Below are positions 1 through 9,739 of a stretch of 64,000 nt of DNA, piece by piece. Position 1 is the first letter of the stretch, and every line of letters begins with the position of its first letter. The notes below the pieces were generated by a model. It saw only the letters and a list, made by a program, of their open reading frames with translations. It was not told where the DNA came from and did not search any database. Source of the stretch: Akkermansiaceae bacterium (GTDB lineage Bacteria; Verrucomicrobiota; Verrucomicrobiia; Verrucomicrobiales; Akkermansiaceae); contig JAGYIT010000017.1 of the NCBI GenBank assembly GCA_018402445.1, positions 1 through 64,000 on the forward strand, read 5' to 3'. The position numbers and the translations under genes are program-made.

Positions 1-3000
1 GCCGATGGCGGCGACGGGGTAGGCTGTAGGGACTGCGCCGGGGTTGACGATCCTGTTGTGGCGGATGACGGCGTTCCTGGTGTTGCGCAGGAGGATGCCG
101 TAGCCGCCGGGGTTGATGATGGTGTTGCCCTCGATGCGGAATCCGGAAAAGAGGCGCTCGGTGACCGGCTCGGATTCGGAGAATGGGAAGCGTCCGCTGT
201 CGCCTGAGCGCACCGTGTTGGCCCAGACGCTGATGGAGCCGGAGCCGCCCTCGCCGCTGACCGGCGCATGCACCGGGTTGTCGCGGATGACGTTGTTGCG
301 GATGATGACGTTGGAAGGTTGCGGGCCTTCCCACCAAAACTGGGCGAACTGCATGCTGATGGCCGGCCCAGTGGAGCGAAGCAGAAGGTTATTTTCGATG
401 AGACCGCTCCGGGCACCCTGGATAAGCATGATCTGGGCGACCTGGTCGCGAAACAGGCAGCCGCGGACGGTGATGTTGTCGCAGCGGTAATTGGAATACA
501 TCACCGGGGCGAAGGGAGAGAGCCGCAGCGGGCTTTCCAGGGTCACGCTCCAAAGGCCCCGCAACGCGTGGCTGGTGATGCTGTTCCGCACACACCATGC
601 CTCGGTGGCCTGGGCGGACTCCGCCTCCTTTAGCGGCTTTGAGGAGATGATTTTCGCCTCGCCGAGCTTCTTCCACGAATAGAAATCGTAAAACGTGAGG
701 GATTCGCCGGGCTTTGGTTCCGGCCCGGCGAGGACGAGCGTGTTGGCGCCTGTCTGGCGCAGGGTCATGCCGATGATCGAGAGCAGATTGATGCCATCGT
801 CAAGGTGGGGGCCGAATTCGGAGTCTTCGAACAGGAAGGTGCCGCCATTTTTGGAAAACTGCCCGAGGCCGGCGCAGATTTCGAGCCGGTTCGTGCCGAG
901 CCGCGGCGAGTTCCGCCAGTCGCGGTAGATGGTGTGGCCGGCCGTGCGGTGGTCGGCGGGGGATCCGCTGCCGTTCACGATGCGGATGGACTCGTAAGTC
1001 ATGTTGCGGCAGTCCCGGGTGGAGGCGAGATGGTGGGTGCGGATCCTGTGGGCCTCGGCGTTGTGCAGGGTCAGCAGGTTGCCGGGCGCAAGGGATCTGT
1101 TTTGGTTCAGGGGATGGCGAAGCGCGTTGACGGTCAAACGGAGCATCCGACCACCCAGAGACTGGTATTTTTCCCAGCCCATCTGCTGGATGTTGGCCAG
1201 GCTGCCATCCGGGCGGTAGGCCAGCATGCGTTCCTTTTCGGGAAGGACCATGTCGTAGCCAGGCAGAACCTCGACATCCAGGGTCATGTCCGCGGTGTTG
1301 ATCGCGACGATGCGGGCGAGCGAAAACGCGAGTTGTTCGGAGTCGATCGTGAGGCCGGTTTGCTTCGCGTCCGGCGCCCTCCCTGTCAGGACGACATCCT
1401 CACAATGGCTGAATGAAAACGCACCGCCGCTCTTTTCGTCATCGACGATGATTTCCACACCCGGGGCGCGAATCGTCAGGTTCCTGGCACCCTCCACGGC
1501 GAGCTGCCCGACATTTACCCGGTAAATTCCCGGCGGGATGGTGAGCTGCTGTCCTTCTGTTTTCGAGAGAGCCTTGAGCAAGGCTGCAAGCTCCTTGGCC
1601 CGGACTCGCTGGGCCTCCTTCTCCTCCGGGGTATAAGTGGTAAGGCGTTCGGGGTCGTTCGCATTGTATTTGCGCTGGTCGGCGCTGCCGGCGCTGCCGG
1701 CGAAGCGTGCGGGGATCTGTTTTTCCGGATCGAAGCGCATCGCGCGGGGCGTGTTGGCGGGCACCGACCATGCTCCGCGCGCGCCGTTTCCATGGATCGC
1801 GGCCACCCGCACAAACACCGTTTCAGATTGTTTACCGGGAGCATCCTTTAGAAAAATCGGGAAGCGTCGTTCCTCAGGCCATGCGTTGCCCGCGCTCTGG
1901 AATTTCTCACCGTCCTGCGACCATTCGACCGCAAATCCGCCTTCGGGATTGACCGGGAACGACCAGACCGCATCCACCCAGCGGTCGGTGGCCGAGGCGG
2001 TGACCGTTGGTGCTTCGGCGGGAACTGGCGGTGGCGTGAGGGACCGGGAGAACTGCGGGGATTTGTAGGACTTCGAGCCGATGGTGAGTGAACCCTCCAG
2101 CAGCACGAAATCCTGCGGCAGGTTCGTGCCTGCGGGGAGGATCACGCGGCCGGAGGTCAATGAACCGCCGATGACAGATGGAATGTTCGCAGGATTTGTT
2201 ACGACCAGCGTTCCGCCGCCACCGCCGAGCCGGAGGACATTGTCGCAGGGGGTGAGGATTCCGGAGTAGCTTGCCTCCCGCGTCGCGCCGAGAGTGGCGG
2301 CTCGCAGGATGGCACCGGCGTCTGAGTTGAAATCGAGAGCTGCGGAGCTGTCCGCTCCGAGGGCGAGGGTGAACGCCATCGCGCTCGGGCTTTCGAGCCG
2401 TTGGAGGAAGGCGTTGTCGATGGGGAAATTCGCGGCGATCACCGCGCCGTTTTCCGGGCAAATCGCCCGTCCGGCCCCGGCCATGGCGGCAGGAGAATCG
2501 AAGGCGAGGGTGCCTTCACGGATCACGGTGTTGCCATCGTAGGAATTGGCGGCCTTCATCGTGAGAGTCCCGCCACCCAGCTTGAGGATACCTGCGGGTT
2601 TGCCGCCGGAATTGGTCACGGGCCGGGTGAACATGGCCTCGGCGGCCTGCACGCTGATGCGATGCAGCGGGGTTGGAAGGTTTTTGCGGTCCACCTCTTC
2701 CCCGGCCAGATCGAGCGGGATATCGAGGGTGAGCAGGGAATCGGCGGTCGGGGCGTTGAGCACGAGGTGGTAATTGCCTGGCTTAGCCGACCCATCCGCC
2801 TGGGTGCCCCAGACCCAGGGATTTCCCTCGTCAAACCGAACGGTGAGCGGGCCTCCCTGCGCGCTGAATCCGCTGCCGCCATAGGGATCCCAGAGAATCG
2901 TGACCCCGCCCTCACCGTCACGCGCTTCTTTGTGAAGAACAAGCGGACGGTTAAATTCCCCGTGGCTCTCGAAGATCCCACCTAAAAGGAGGAGCCTCGC

Positions 3001-4638
3001 CTGCGCCGGGAGACCGAGACCATCCACGGCACGGAGAACCGTCCCCCTTTCCACCTGGACGCGCCGGGCGGAGTTTGGTGCCGCAGGAGACAAGTCCACA
3101 AGGTTTGCTTTGCCCAACGGAGCGGCCTTGTCGCTGCCGACGATCACGATTTCCGTGGACGCGACCACGCCCGTTAGCTTCAACCCCGAGCCCTTATCCG
3201 TGGCAAGTCGCAGCCGATGCGGGCCTGCGGTGACCGTGCCCGATAGGCTGGCCGTGCCGCCCCCGGCATTCTTAATCGTCCCACGGCCCTCCAGTATCAC
3301 GCTGTTGGGGAGATCGAAGTTATTGAGGTCAAGCTGGCAATTTCCCTCGTGGGTGAAGCGGTTTCCCATGGTGATATCCCCTGCTGGAATCGACTGGGCA
3401 TGACCGACGCGAAGCGTGCCACCGTCGATCCGGAGTCCAGCGGTGAAGGTGTTCGGCCCGGAGAGGGTCACGTTCCCTACAGTGGATGGGGCACCAATGA
3501 TCAGTTGCAAGGGGCCTGTGAGTGCAGAGCGGATATCGAGGTCGCCGCCGCCACCGCCGATGCGCAGAAGGGTTCCCGGGATTTCGAGACGCCCGGTCAC
3601 CACCGTCTTTCCGCACGAACCCAGAGACATGGCCGGGTATTTCTCAACGAATGGCTTCAAATCGATGATGCCCCCGACCTCCTCTTCGCCATCCCATGCC
3701 AGCGTGCCGTTGGATTCCGGCGCGATCCATCCGCTTTCCACCCAGGCATGCACGCCATCGAGAGCGCCGGAGGCAGCCAGCGCACCGGCTTGGGTGATGA
3801 GCAGCCTGGAACCTGCGGACAGTGAACCGGTCGAGGTTCTCAGGAGCCCTCCGTTGATCGTCGCATTCAGTTTGACGGGTTTTGCGGGTGCGAACTGGAT
3901 GTTGCCCAGCGAACCGATAAGCTGAACGCCGGGCTCGAAGCTTCCTGCGATCACGAGTGCGCCGCGCCCGGATTTTTCCAGTTCCCCGCCGCCGGAGATC
4001 GGCCCGTTCAGGGTGAACTCCGGCGCTTCCGTTTCGAGGGTCAGGCGAGATCCGGGCGCAATCGAGACCGGATTGGGCATGTTCATGTTGGCCGAGCCGG
4101 GCACAAGAGTGGCCGAACCCTCGGCCCGTAAGGCCCCTTGACCGAGTGATTCCATGCTGAAAAACCGCAACTTTCCTGCCGTGAGGGTGATGCCTGCGGG
4201 CAGGGAATTCATCCCGGCCAGGGAAAGGACGCCTTTGCCACGCTTGAGGAGGGGGCCATCCCCGCGCACCGCCGAGGAGAGGGTGATCTCTCCGTCGGTG
4301 GTGATCTCGATCCCGCCGGCGGGAAAACCGATGGCACCTCCCGCCAGATCAAGCGCCGCCGCCTCGATTCCGCCAACCTCCAGCGGCCCCTCGGCCAGGA
4401 CCAGGCACTTCTCCGGATCCCGAAAAACCGCGATCTTTCCCGCCCGCCATGCGACACGCGGACCGGCTCCGTCCGCGGACTCGTTCCAGTTTTTCGCCTC
4501 CATGCTCCAGGTGCCATTTCCGCCTTGCAGGCCCGGCGCATCCGCCGTGTCCCAATACAGACGCTCCGCACCGGAGGCCAAGCAGGCTGAGGCATGAAGA
4601 AGCAGGGCAATGGGAAACAAAATGGGGTGAATTTTCAT
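1..4638 (-). CDS. Giant secreted protein: autotransporter-type beta-strand repeats plus right-handed beta-helix (3' end outside window)
   Basis: The minus strand is open from an ATG at 4638 to the window edge (1546 codons, no stop seen). An N-terminal signal peptide ends near ASACLASG. Residues about 30-750 are Gly/Thr/Leu-rich and contain units such as GGGTLTMKAANSYDGNTVI and LSGPNTFTAGLRIDGGTLRV, which match the autotransporter-associated beta-strand repeat. After a fibronectin-like stretch, residues about 950-1546 form parallel beta-helix rungs (NITVRGCLF, NNLLLRSTG, IEGNTIINPGGYG) with an acidic DDGIN motif. The helix part recalls GH110-like or pectate-lyase-like folds, but I cannot assign a substrate. 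It is likely exported for surface display or polysaccharide breakdown. A direct-repeat operator candidate lies about 55-85 bases upstream. The C-terminus, where an anchor would sit, is missing. Confidence 0.8.
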   Translation of the reverse strand, partial: MKIHPILFPIALLLHASACLASGAERLYWDTADAPGLQGGNGTWSMEAKNWNESADGAGPRVAWRAGKIAVFRDPEKCLVLAEGPLEVGGIEAAALDLAGGAIGFPAGGIEITTDGEITLSSAVRGDGPLLKRGKGVLSLAGMNSLPAGITLTAGKLRFFSMESLGQGALRAEGSATLVPGSANMNMPNPVSIAPGSRLTLETEAPEFTLNGPISGGGELEKSGRGALVIAGSFEPGVQLIGSLGNIQFAPAKPVKLNATINGGLLRTSTGSLSAGSRLLITQAGALAASGALDGVHAWVESGWIAPESNGTLAWDGEEEVGGIIDLKPFVEKYPAMSLGSCGKTVVTGRLEIPGTLLRIGGGGGDLDIRSALTGPLQLIIGAPSTVGNVTLSGPNTFTAGLRIDGGTLRVGHAQSIPAGDITMGNRFTHEGNCQLDLNNFDLPNSVILEGRGTIKNAGGGTASLSGTVTAGPHRLRLATDKGSGLKLTGVVASTEIVIVGSDKAAPLGKANLVDLSPAAPNSARRVQVERGTVLRAVDGLGLPAQARLLLLGGIFESHGEFNRPLVLHKEARDGEGGVTILWDPYGGSGFSAQGGPLTVRFDEGNPWVWGTQADGSAKPGNYHLVLNAPTADSLLTLDIPLDLAGEEVDRKNLPTPLHRISVQAAEAMFTRPVTNSGGKPAGILKLGGGTLTMKAANSYDGNTVIREGTLAFDSPAAMAGAGRAICPENGAVIAANFPIDNAFLQRLESPSAMAFTLALGADSSAALDFNSDAGAILRAATLGATREASYSGILTPCDNVLRLGGGGGTLVVTNPANIPSVIGGSLTSGRVILPAGTNLPQDFVLLEGSLTIGSKSYKSPQFSRSLTPPPVPAEAPTVTASATDRWVDAVWSFPVNPEGGFAVEWSQDGEKFQSAGNAWPEERRFPIFLKDAPGKQSETVFVRVAAIHGNGARGAWSVPANTPRAMRFDPEKQIPARFAGSAGSADQRKYNANDPERLTTYTPEEKEAQRVRAKELAALLKALSKTEGQQLTIPPGIYRVNVGQLAVEGARNLTIRAPGVEIIVDDEKSGGAFSFSHCEDVVLTGRAPDAKQTGLTIDSEQLAFSLARIVAINTADMTLDVEVLPGYDMVLPEKERMLAYRPDGSLANIQQMGWEKYQSLGGRMLRLTVNALRHPLNQNRSLAPGNLLTLHNAEAHRIRTHHLASTRDCRNMTYESIRIVNGSGSPADHRTAGHTIYRDWRNSPRLGTNRLEICAGLGQFSKNGGTFLFEDSEFGPHLDDGINLLSIIGMTLRQTGANTLVLAGPEPKPGESLTFYDFYSWKKLGEAKIISSKPLKEAESAQATEAWCVRNSITSHALRGLWSVTLESPLRLSPFAPVMYSNYRCDNITVRGCLFRDQVAQIMLIQGARSGLIENNLLLRSTGPAISMQFAQFWWEGPQPSNVIIRNNVIRDNPVHAPVSGEGGSGSISVWANTVRSGDSGRFPFSESEPVTERLFSGFRIEGNTIINPGGYGILLRNTRNAVIRHNRIVNPGAVPTAYPVAAIG

Positions 4639-4884
4639 GTCAGCTGTCTTCATAGTACCACGCTACCCGCAAAAAAGTCATTGAACCTTCACGTCAATCT
4701 TTTGGACTTTTGCGTCAATCTTTATTACCATGGAAGGTAGCAGGGTTATGATGGGGCGTGAATTTTTTCATGCTGTCATCGCGCAGGTGCATGGCAACGG
4801 GGCGGTTGATGGCCGGTGACGATTGTTGAAAAAGGTGGTTTTCACCTTGAAATCACGGAATCAATTCCGTATTTTCAAGATCGT
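4639..4884. promoter_or_regulatory. Divergent intergenic region with 21-bp-phased direct repeats
   Basis: This region separates the beta-helix protein (minus) from the DUF4143 ATPase (plus). The 11-mer CGTCAATCTTT occurs at 4692-4702 and again at 4713-4723, exactly two helical turns apart, as expected of AraC-family half-sites. A XylR/AraC-type regulator is encoded at 6718-7926, but a link to it is only inference. Confidence 0.4.
4846..4879. promoter_or_regulatory. 34-bp imperfect palindrome before the DUF4143 ATPase start
   Basis: The arms CTTGAAATCACGGAAT and ATTCCGTATTTTCAAG pair at 14 of 17 positions around a two-base centre. The palindrome ends five bases before the ATG at 4885. It could be an operator for autoregulation or an mRNA hairpin hiding the ribosome binding site. 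Its position supports 4885 rather than the in-frame GTG at 4816 as the start. Confidence 0.4.
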
Positions 4885-6066
4885 ATGATCATACGTCAGC
4901 TCGCATCCATCCTGGCGAAGCGTTTGTCCCAAACTCCCGTGGTGGCTCTTCTCGGTTCACGGCAAGTTGGGAAAACAACGCTGGCAAGAGGTTTGGATGC
5001 GGGAAAACCCTGCCATTATCTGGATCTGGAGCGGCCCTCAAACATCGCGAAACTGGCAGATCCCGAACTCTACCTCGGCAGGTTCGCGGATCATCTGGTG
5101 ATCCTCGATGAGGTTCAGCGTTTCCCCGGTCTTTTTCCGGTGCTTCGCAGTTTGATTGATGAACGGCGCCGCGCCGGTGAAAGGACGGCCCAGTTCCTGA
5201 TTCTCGGCTCGGCCTCTCCCGAGCTTCTGCAACAAAGCTCCGAGACGCTCGCGGGCAGGATCAGCTATCTCGAACTCGACCCGCTCAACCTTACCGAACT
5301 CGAACCGGGTGACGACGTGATGGACCGCCACTGGTTTCGCGGCGGTTACCCGGACAGCTATCTCGCCGCTGACGATGCGGCCGCGCACCAATGGTGTGAG
5401 GATTTCATCACAAGTTACGTCGAGCGCCACCTGCCCCAGCTTGGGATCACTGCGGCACCACTGTTGTTGCGGCGGCTGTGCACGATGCTGGCCCACCAGC
5501 AGGGATCCACCCTCAATCTGAGCAAAATGGCCGGCTCACTGGGCATCGACGGCAAGACCGCCCGCCATTATCTGGATTTGCTCGAAGGCCTCTACCTCGT
5601 GCGCAGCATCCCGGCCTGGAGTCGCAACGCCGGAAAACGACTGGTAAAAGCCCCCAAAGTCTATTGGCGGGATGCCGGCCTCCTCCATGCCCTCGCCGGT
5701 CTTCTGGATTTGGAGCAGGTCCTGGGTCATCCGCTCTGCGGCCATTCGTGGGAAGGTTATTGCATCGAACAGATCGTGACCCGCCTGCCCAAAGGCACCA
5801 CTTGCAGCCATTACCGCACCCACGCCGGTGCCGAAGTCGATCTCGTATTGGAAATCCCGTCAGGTGAAACGGTTGCTCTCGAAATCAAGCGCACCCTCTC
5901 ACCCAAACGGAGTCCCGGATTTGTGGAAAGCATGAAGACCCTGCAAGCCACCAAGGGATACTACATCATTCCCCGGGGAGAAACATTCCCGCTCTCCGAA
6001 TCCGTGACCGCCATCAGCCTGGCGGATTTCCTCGCACAGCTTCTTCAAGGGCGGGATATTCACTAG
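4885..6066 (+). CDS. AAA-type ATPase with DUF4143 domain
   Basis: The 393-residue protein begins with the family pattern MIIRQLASIL. Walker A is GSRQVGKTT at residues 24-32, and Walker B is LVILDEVQRF near residue 75. The C-terminal half is the DUF4143 domain, with a restriction-endonuclease-like EVDLVLEI...ALEIKRT stretch. These P-loop proteins are common, often mobile and lineage-variable. Some are proposed to act in defence or toxin-antitoxin-like settings, but no biochemical role is established here. It stands alone between intergenic repeats. I chose the ATG at 4885 because family members start just before the R-Q-L-x-x-I segment and because the upstream palindrome would otherwise lie inside the gene. 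Confidence 0.85.
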   Translation: MIIRQLASILAKRLSQTPVVALLGSRQVGKTTLARGLDAGKPCHYLDLERPSNIAKLADPELYLGRFADHLVILDEVQRFPGLFPVLRSLIDERRRAGERTAQFLILGSASPELLQQSSETLAGRISYLELDPLNLTELEPGDDVMDRHWFRGGYPDSYLAADDAAAHQWCEDFITSYVERHLPQLGITAAPLLLRRLCTMLAHQQGSTLNLSKMAGSLGIDGKTARHYLDLLEGLYLVRSIPAWSRNAGKRLVKAPKVYWRDAGLLHALAGLLDLEQVLGHPLCGHSWEGYCIEQIVTRLPKGTTCSHYRTHAGAEVDLVLEIPSGETVALEIKRTLSPKRSPGFVESMKTLQATKGYYIIPRGETFPLSESVTAISLADFLAQLLQGRDIH

Positions 6067-6717
6067 AGGCTACCCGGGCTCAGGTGATGAGGGGATTTCG
6101 CTTTTTCACCGCCGGGAAGCGGCGGAGCAAAGCGGTGGAGTGACGGCGCGGAAGCGCGGGCGGTTGGTTTATCCTAAAATCCGCAGTTCAAACGAAGATT
6201 TTCACCGCAAAGGCGCAGAGGTCGCAGAGGGAACGCTGAGAAGAGTTTATGTTTCGGGATAGTGCAGGGCATTTTTCACGGCAATTCCATTTCACCCATT
6301 GGGTGAACCATGCAGTTCCATCGTTTTTCCAAATTTTCTATCTTCCCACATGCAAGGCTCTGCGTTCCTTTGCGACCTCTGCGACTCTGCGGTGAAAAAT
6401 TGATACCCAACTGCGGTATTTAGGTTTATGCCGGGCCATTGCCGGAGAACTGGGACAGCGGTGAGGCCGTAACGGCCATGCGGCAGCGGAGAACACGCCG
6501 ATGAAGTGCTTCCTCGGATGCGTTGCACGCACAGACCGCCAGGCTCTGCCATTGCACGGAAATCCGCACCCTCAATATCGGGCACTTCCGGCATGCCGCA
6601 CCAGACATGGTGGTTCGCGGACTGTAAATATGAGCGGGATCGTGTCATTCATGGAAGAATTTCAACCACGGATGGCACCGAGCACATGACTTCAGGGCCA
6701 ACATTCTCTTTCTCCAA
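6067..6717. repeat. Intergenic region with a long-armed inverted repeat
   Basis: No gene is seen. Arm 1 (6199-6240) begins TTTTCACCGCAAAGGCGCAG. Arm 2 (6354-6400), reverse-complemented, begins TTTTTCACCGCAGAGTCGCA. The arms are about 85% alike, and each consists of 8-11-base GCAGAG-type words repeated three or four times. A second repeat at 6654-6674 (TGGAAGAATTTCAACCACGG) recurs at 48339-48358. The rest shows nothing recognisable. Confidence 0.7.
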
Positions 6718-7926
6718 TCAGCGCTGCGGCAAACCAGCCACGCCCGCTTGCTTGCGGAACTCGCCCGGGGTGATTCCCATCTTGCCCTTGAACAAGCGGC
6801 TCATGTATTCCGGGTGTTCGAATCCGGCTTTTCCTGCCACCTCGGCAAGCGTAAGATCGGACTCGGCCAGCAGGCGGCAAACCCTGTCCAGCCGGATGCG
6901 GAGGATTTCCCCCTTGGGAGAAATGCCGAGGATTTTCGAGAATCGCCTCTCCAGCACGCTTCTGGAAAGCGGAACCACTTTGAGGATGTCCTCCACATCA
7001 AGGCCGTGGCACGCGTGTTCGCGGATGTGCCTGAGCGCGGCGGCGATGAACCGGTCGTCGATGGCGAGCACATCGGTGGATTGCCGTGCCAGCACTCCCA
7101 AAGGCTTGACGAGGATGGATTGGAAATCGGTGCTTCCCTCAGCCATGAGCCGGGACAGCAACTCAGCCCCTTCGAAACCGATCTGCTGGGTGTTCAGAAT
7201 CACGCTCGACAAGGGCAAGTCCGAGAGTTCGCAATAGATCTCATCCTTGTCCACCCCGATGACAGCCACTTCATCCGGCACAGCCAAGCCCAGCTCCCGG
7301 CAGCAATTGAGCACTTGGCGCCCCCGGGAATCGTTGCATGTCATGAGCCCGCAGGGTTTTGGCAGGGATTGAAGCCAGCCTGCCAATTCCCGTTCGTATT
7401 GTTCACCATGTTCCTCATAACCGAGGCCTGAAAGGCTTTGCCGGGGCTCCGTTTTGTCAAACACGTGACAGGAAAAACCGCCTTCCGATACCCGCTGCTC
7501 AAAGCTGGATCGCCGCATATCCGACCAATCCATGCCGTTGAAGCCGCAGAACGCGTAGTTTTTGAAACCCCGCTCCATCAAATGCTCCGCAGCCATGCGC
7601 CCCACCAGATTTTCATCGGAACGTATCCGCGAAAACCGTGCCTCAGGCAAGCTTGCGCTCAGGTCGACCACCGGCACTCCGGTCCGGCTGAGCACCTCGG
7701 CCATGGCCGGACTCGAAACCCGGGCAAGGATCCCATCCCATTTCCAGCGGTCGAACCATTTCGGGAAATGCTCGCCGGGATCGCCCTCCTCGAACTCGAT
7801 CGACCAGGGGCCGTGAATCCGGACATACCTAGCGATCCCCATCAGCAGTTCACGACCGTAGCTGCGCGACGATTCAATGAGCAAGGCCACACGCGGCGCG
7901 GATTTTTTCCCGGTGGGTTTCTTCAT
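6718..7926 (-). CDS. XylR-like transcriptional regulator (sugar-binding domain plus AraC HTH)
   Basis: This 402-residue protein begins MKKPTGKKSAPRVALLIESS. Residues about 10-290 form a LacI/periplasmic-binding-protein-like sensor (RVALLIE.SRSYGRELL, VPDEVAVIGVDKDE). Residues about 300-395 are an AraC-type double helix-turn-helix ending EYMSRLFKGKMGITPGEFRK. This is the XylR architecture, abundant in Verrucomicrobiota and Planctomycetota, where it controls sugar catabolism. The gene lies 24 bases downstream of the MFS transporter on the same strand, suggesting a transporter-regulator operon. The ligand is probably a sugar, but it cannot be named from sequence. Confidence 0.88.
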   Translation of the reverse strand: MKKPTGKKSAPRVALLIESSRSYGRELLMGIARYVRIHGPWSIEFEEGDPGEHFPKWFDRWKWDGILARVSSPAMAEVLSRTGVPVVDLSASLPEARFSRIRSDENLVGRMAAEHLMERGFKNYAFCGFNGMDWSDMRRSSFEQRVSEGGFSCHVFDKTEPRQSLSGLGYEEHGEQYERELAGWLQSLPKPCGLMTCNDSRGRQVLNCCRELGLAVPDEVAVIGVDKDEIYCELSDLPLSSVILNTQQIGFEGAELLSRLMAEGSTDFQSILVKPLGVLARQSTDVLAIDDRFIAAALRHIREHACHGLDVEDILKVVPLSRSVLERRFSKILGISPKGEILRIRLDRVCRLLAESDLTLAEVAGKAGFEHPEYMSRLFKGKMGITPGEFRKQAGVAGLPQR

Positions 7927-7950
7927 GAGTTAATAGAATGCCTTGCCATT

Positions 7951-9129
7951 TTAAATTCTACCTTTCAAGCGATTAGCTACCAAGACCGCAAAACCAACGA
8001 CCAGCAACCCGCTCACCGACCAGACTCCAACATGCGGTGCATGCGGCACGATCAGTAGGCTCAAGGCTCCGATCCCCGGTCCCACGAAATTTCCCGCACC
8101 CATCATCGCCTCGTGGATGCCGCCTTGCTCGGCGCGCGCCTCACCCACATCCATCGAATAAAAGAGCGACGCATAATAAAGCACGCCCACCGCCAGCCCG
8201 AAGGCCACCTGCCCCGCACCGAGCCACCACAAAGCATCGGCCGTGAGCACGGTGGCGAAGCCAATGACCAGGAGAATGTAGCCACCCAGCAGCACCCGGA
8301 ACCGGTAGTGCCAGCCCGGCCATCGCCACATCACGACGAACGCCGCCAGCCGTGCGAAAAACCAGATCGAGCAGAAAAATCCTGCCATCGTGACGCTCAG
8401 TCCCATTCTCCGCGCAAGTTCCGGAATCATGGCCAGCAGGGTGAAGGCCGCGACGCAGGCAAAAGGATTCGCGATCCAGGCCATCCGCTGGAATGAGCGG
8501 GGACATGCCCCGTGGCTGACTGGAGGCATTTCCTCACGCGGCGGCGATTCCCTGAGAGGCAGGGGTGGCGCTTCCCCGTGACGGCGGGTGTATCCCCATA
8601 ACACGACCAGCTGCAACAGGTGCAATCCCGGAGGCAGCCAGAAAATGCTGCCGCTTCCAAGCCACTCGAACAGGCTGCCTCCGAAAAAATACGACAGCGC
8701 AGAGCACGTTGCCCAAACCACGCTGTAAACGCCCACGAGATGCGCCCGGGCGGAGCCGCTGACACCTTCTGTCACAAGCGATTCAAGGGCCGGCCACACC
8801 ATGAACTGCGAGGCGGCCCAGAGGACGAGAACGGCCAACTGCACGGGAAGGAACGAAAAGCACGCACCGATCGCCAGCGCCACGATCATCCCGAGGAGAC
8901 CCACAACCATCGTGCGGACGCAACCTTGGCGCTGCGCAAGTTTTCCGCCCCGCCATGAGGCCAGCGCGATCACCAGTCCCATCAGCGCGGCGACTCCAAG
9001 ATTGCCGAGATTACCGAAACCATGCCGGTCGCGGAACAGGAAAAAGACGTAGTTCCCGTAAAATCCGCAGGCCAGCGAACCCATGGCCTCGAAAACAAAC
9101 AGCGGAAACTTGGACGGAATAGGGCGCAT
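7951..9129 (-). CDS. MFS transporter
   Basis: The 392-residue protein has about 12 hydrophobic segments and a short charged loop after the second segment (SWRGGKLAQRQGCVR), in the place of the MFS signature. A hydrophilic central loop (residues about 185-215) separates two six-helix halves. It is probably an inner-membrane sugar or metabolite permease. Co-transcription with the downstream XylR-like regulator suggests the substrate is related to that regulator's ligand. The start MRPIPSKFPLF directly precedes the first membrane segment. Confidence 0.8.
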   Translation of the reverse strand: MRPIPSKFPLFVFEAMGSLACGFYGNYVFFLFRDRHGFGNLGNLGVAALMGLVIALASWRGGKLAQRQGCVRTMVVGLLGMIVALAIGACFSFLPVQLAVLVLWAASQFMVWPALESLVTEGVSGSARAHLVGVYSVVWATCSALSYFFGGSLFEWLGSGSIFWLPPGLHLLQLVVLWGYTRRHGEAPPLPLRESPPREEMPPVSHGACPRSFQRMAWIANPFACVAAFTLLAMIPELARRMGLSVTMAGFFCSIWFFARLAAFVVMWRWPGWHYRFRVLLGGYILLVIGFATVLTADALWWLGAGQVAFGLAVGVLYYASLFYSMDVGEARAEQGGIHEAMMGAGNFVGPGIGALSLLIVPHAPHVGVWSVSGLLVVGFAVLVANRLKGRI

Positions 9130-9307
9130 GCGACGGTTCGAAAGCTTTCAGAACGCCTCACCATCCGCACCCTTCAGCGTAACGAGGCCGGGTTTCCAGC
9201 GATACAACGAACTCTATCCGGCTTCTTTGTCCACTCGCGCCTGACAAAACAGCACGGCTTTACGCGCTTGGTGTCGTTGGCCGAATTCATGGGCTGGGAG
9301 GGAGGGT

Positions 9308-9381
9308 TGGTAGCCTTACTAGGACTCGAACCTAGAATGACGGAATCAAAATCCGGAGTGTTACCATTACACTATAAGGCT
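9308..9381 (-). tRNA. tRNA-Gln (anticodon TTG)
   Basis: The minus strand folds as a cloverleaf. The acceptor AGCCTTA (9381-9375) pairs with TAAGGCT (9318-9312), followed by discriminator A and an encoded CCA (9310-9308). The anticodon stem CGGA/TCCG closes the loop TTTTGAT, giving anticodon TTG. The T-arm contains GGTTCGAGTCC. The single gene sits between an MFS gene and a secreted isomerase. Confidence 0.93.
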
Positions 9382-9739
9382 TTTCGGGGAACTCGCTGCC
9401 CGGGGCGCGGGAAAATACGCGAGCCATCCCGCCCTTGGCAATACGGAAATCCCGGCATCCTCAAATTTTGCCCGCGAACTGATTTCTTTGGGAGCAATGT
9501 CAGGAATGATTTCCAACGCTCCGGGCTTTCCAGTCCGGCTCCTCGCCGTTATGCAATAAAGGCGACCGAACGTGATGACAGGCAGACCCCTCATTCTCGT
9601 AGCGCTGGGAATCTTGCCGCAGATAGCATGGACTCGCTAACCTACACCGTCGCCGCACGGATGAAGTTCTGATTTTTCGCGTAATTTCTGGAAATATCCC
9701 CCTTCACAGCAATGATGCCGCTGACACGATAAGAATTTT
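9382..9739. promoter_or_regulatory. Intergenic region upstream of tRNA-Gln
   Basis: On the minus strand, TTGCCA (9441-9436) and TATTTT (9417-9412) are 18 bases apart and about 30 bases before the tRNA, a plausible sigma-70 promoter. The rest of the 358-base gap shows no gene or strong structure. Confidence 0.35.

Noticed and set aside
9510-9545. REP-like hairpin CCGGGCTTTCCAGTCCGG near tRNA-Gln
   Set aside because: The stem is only about five base pairs, and no second copy is seen in the window.
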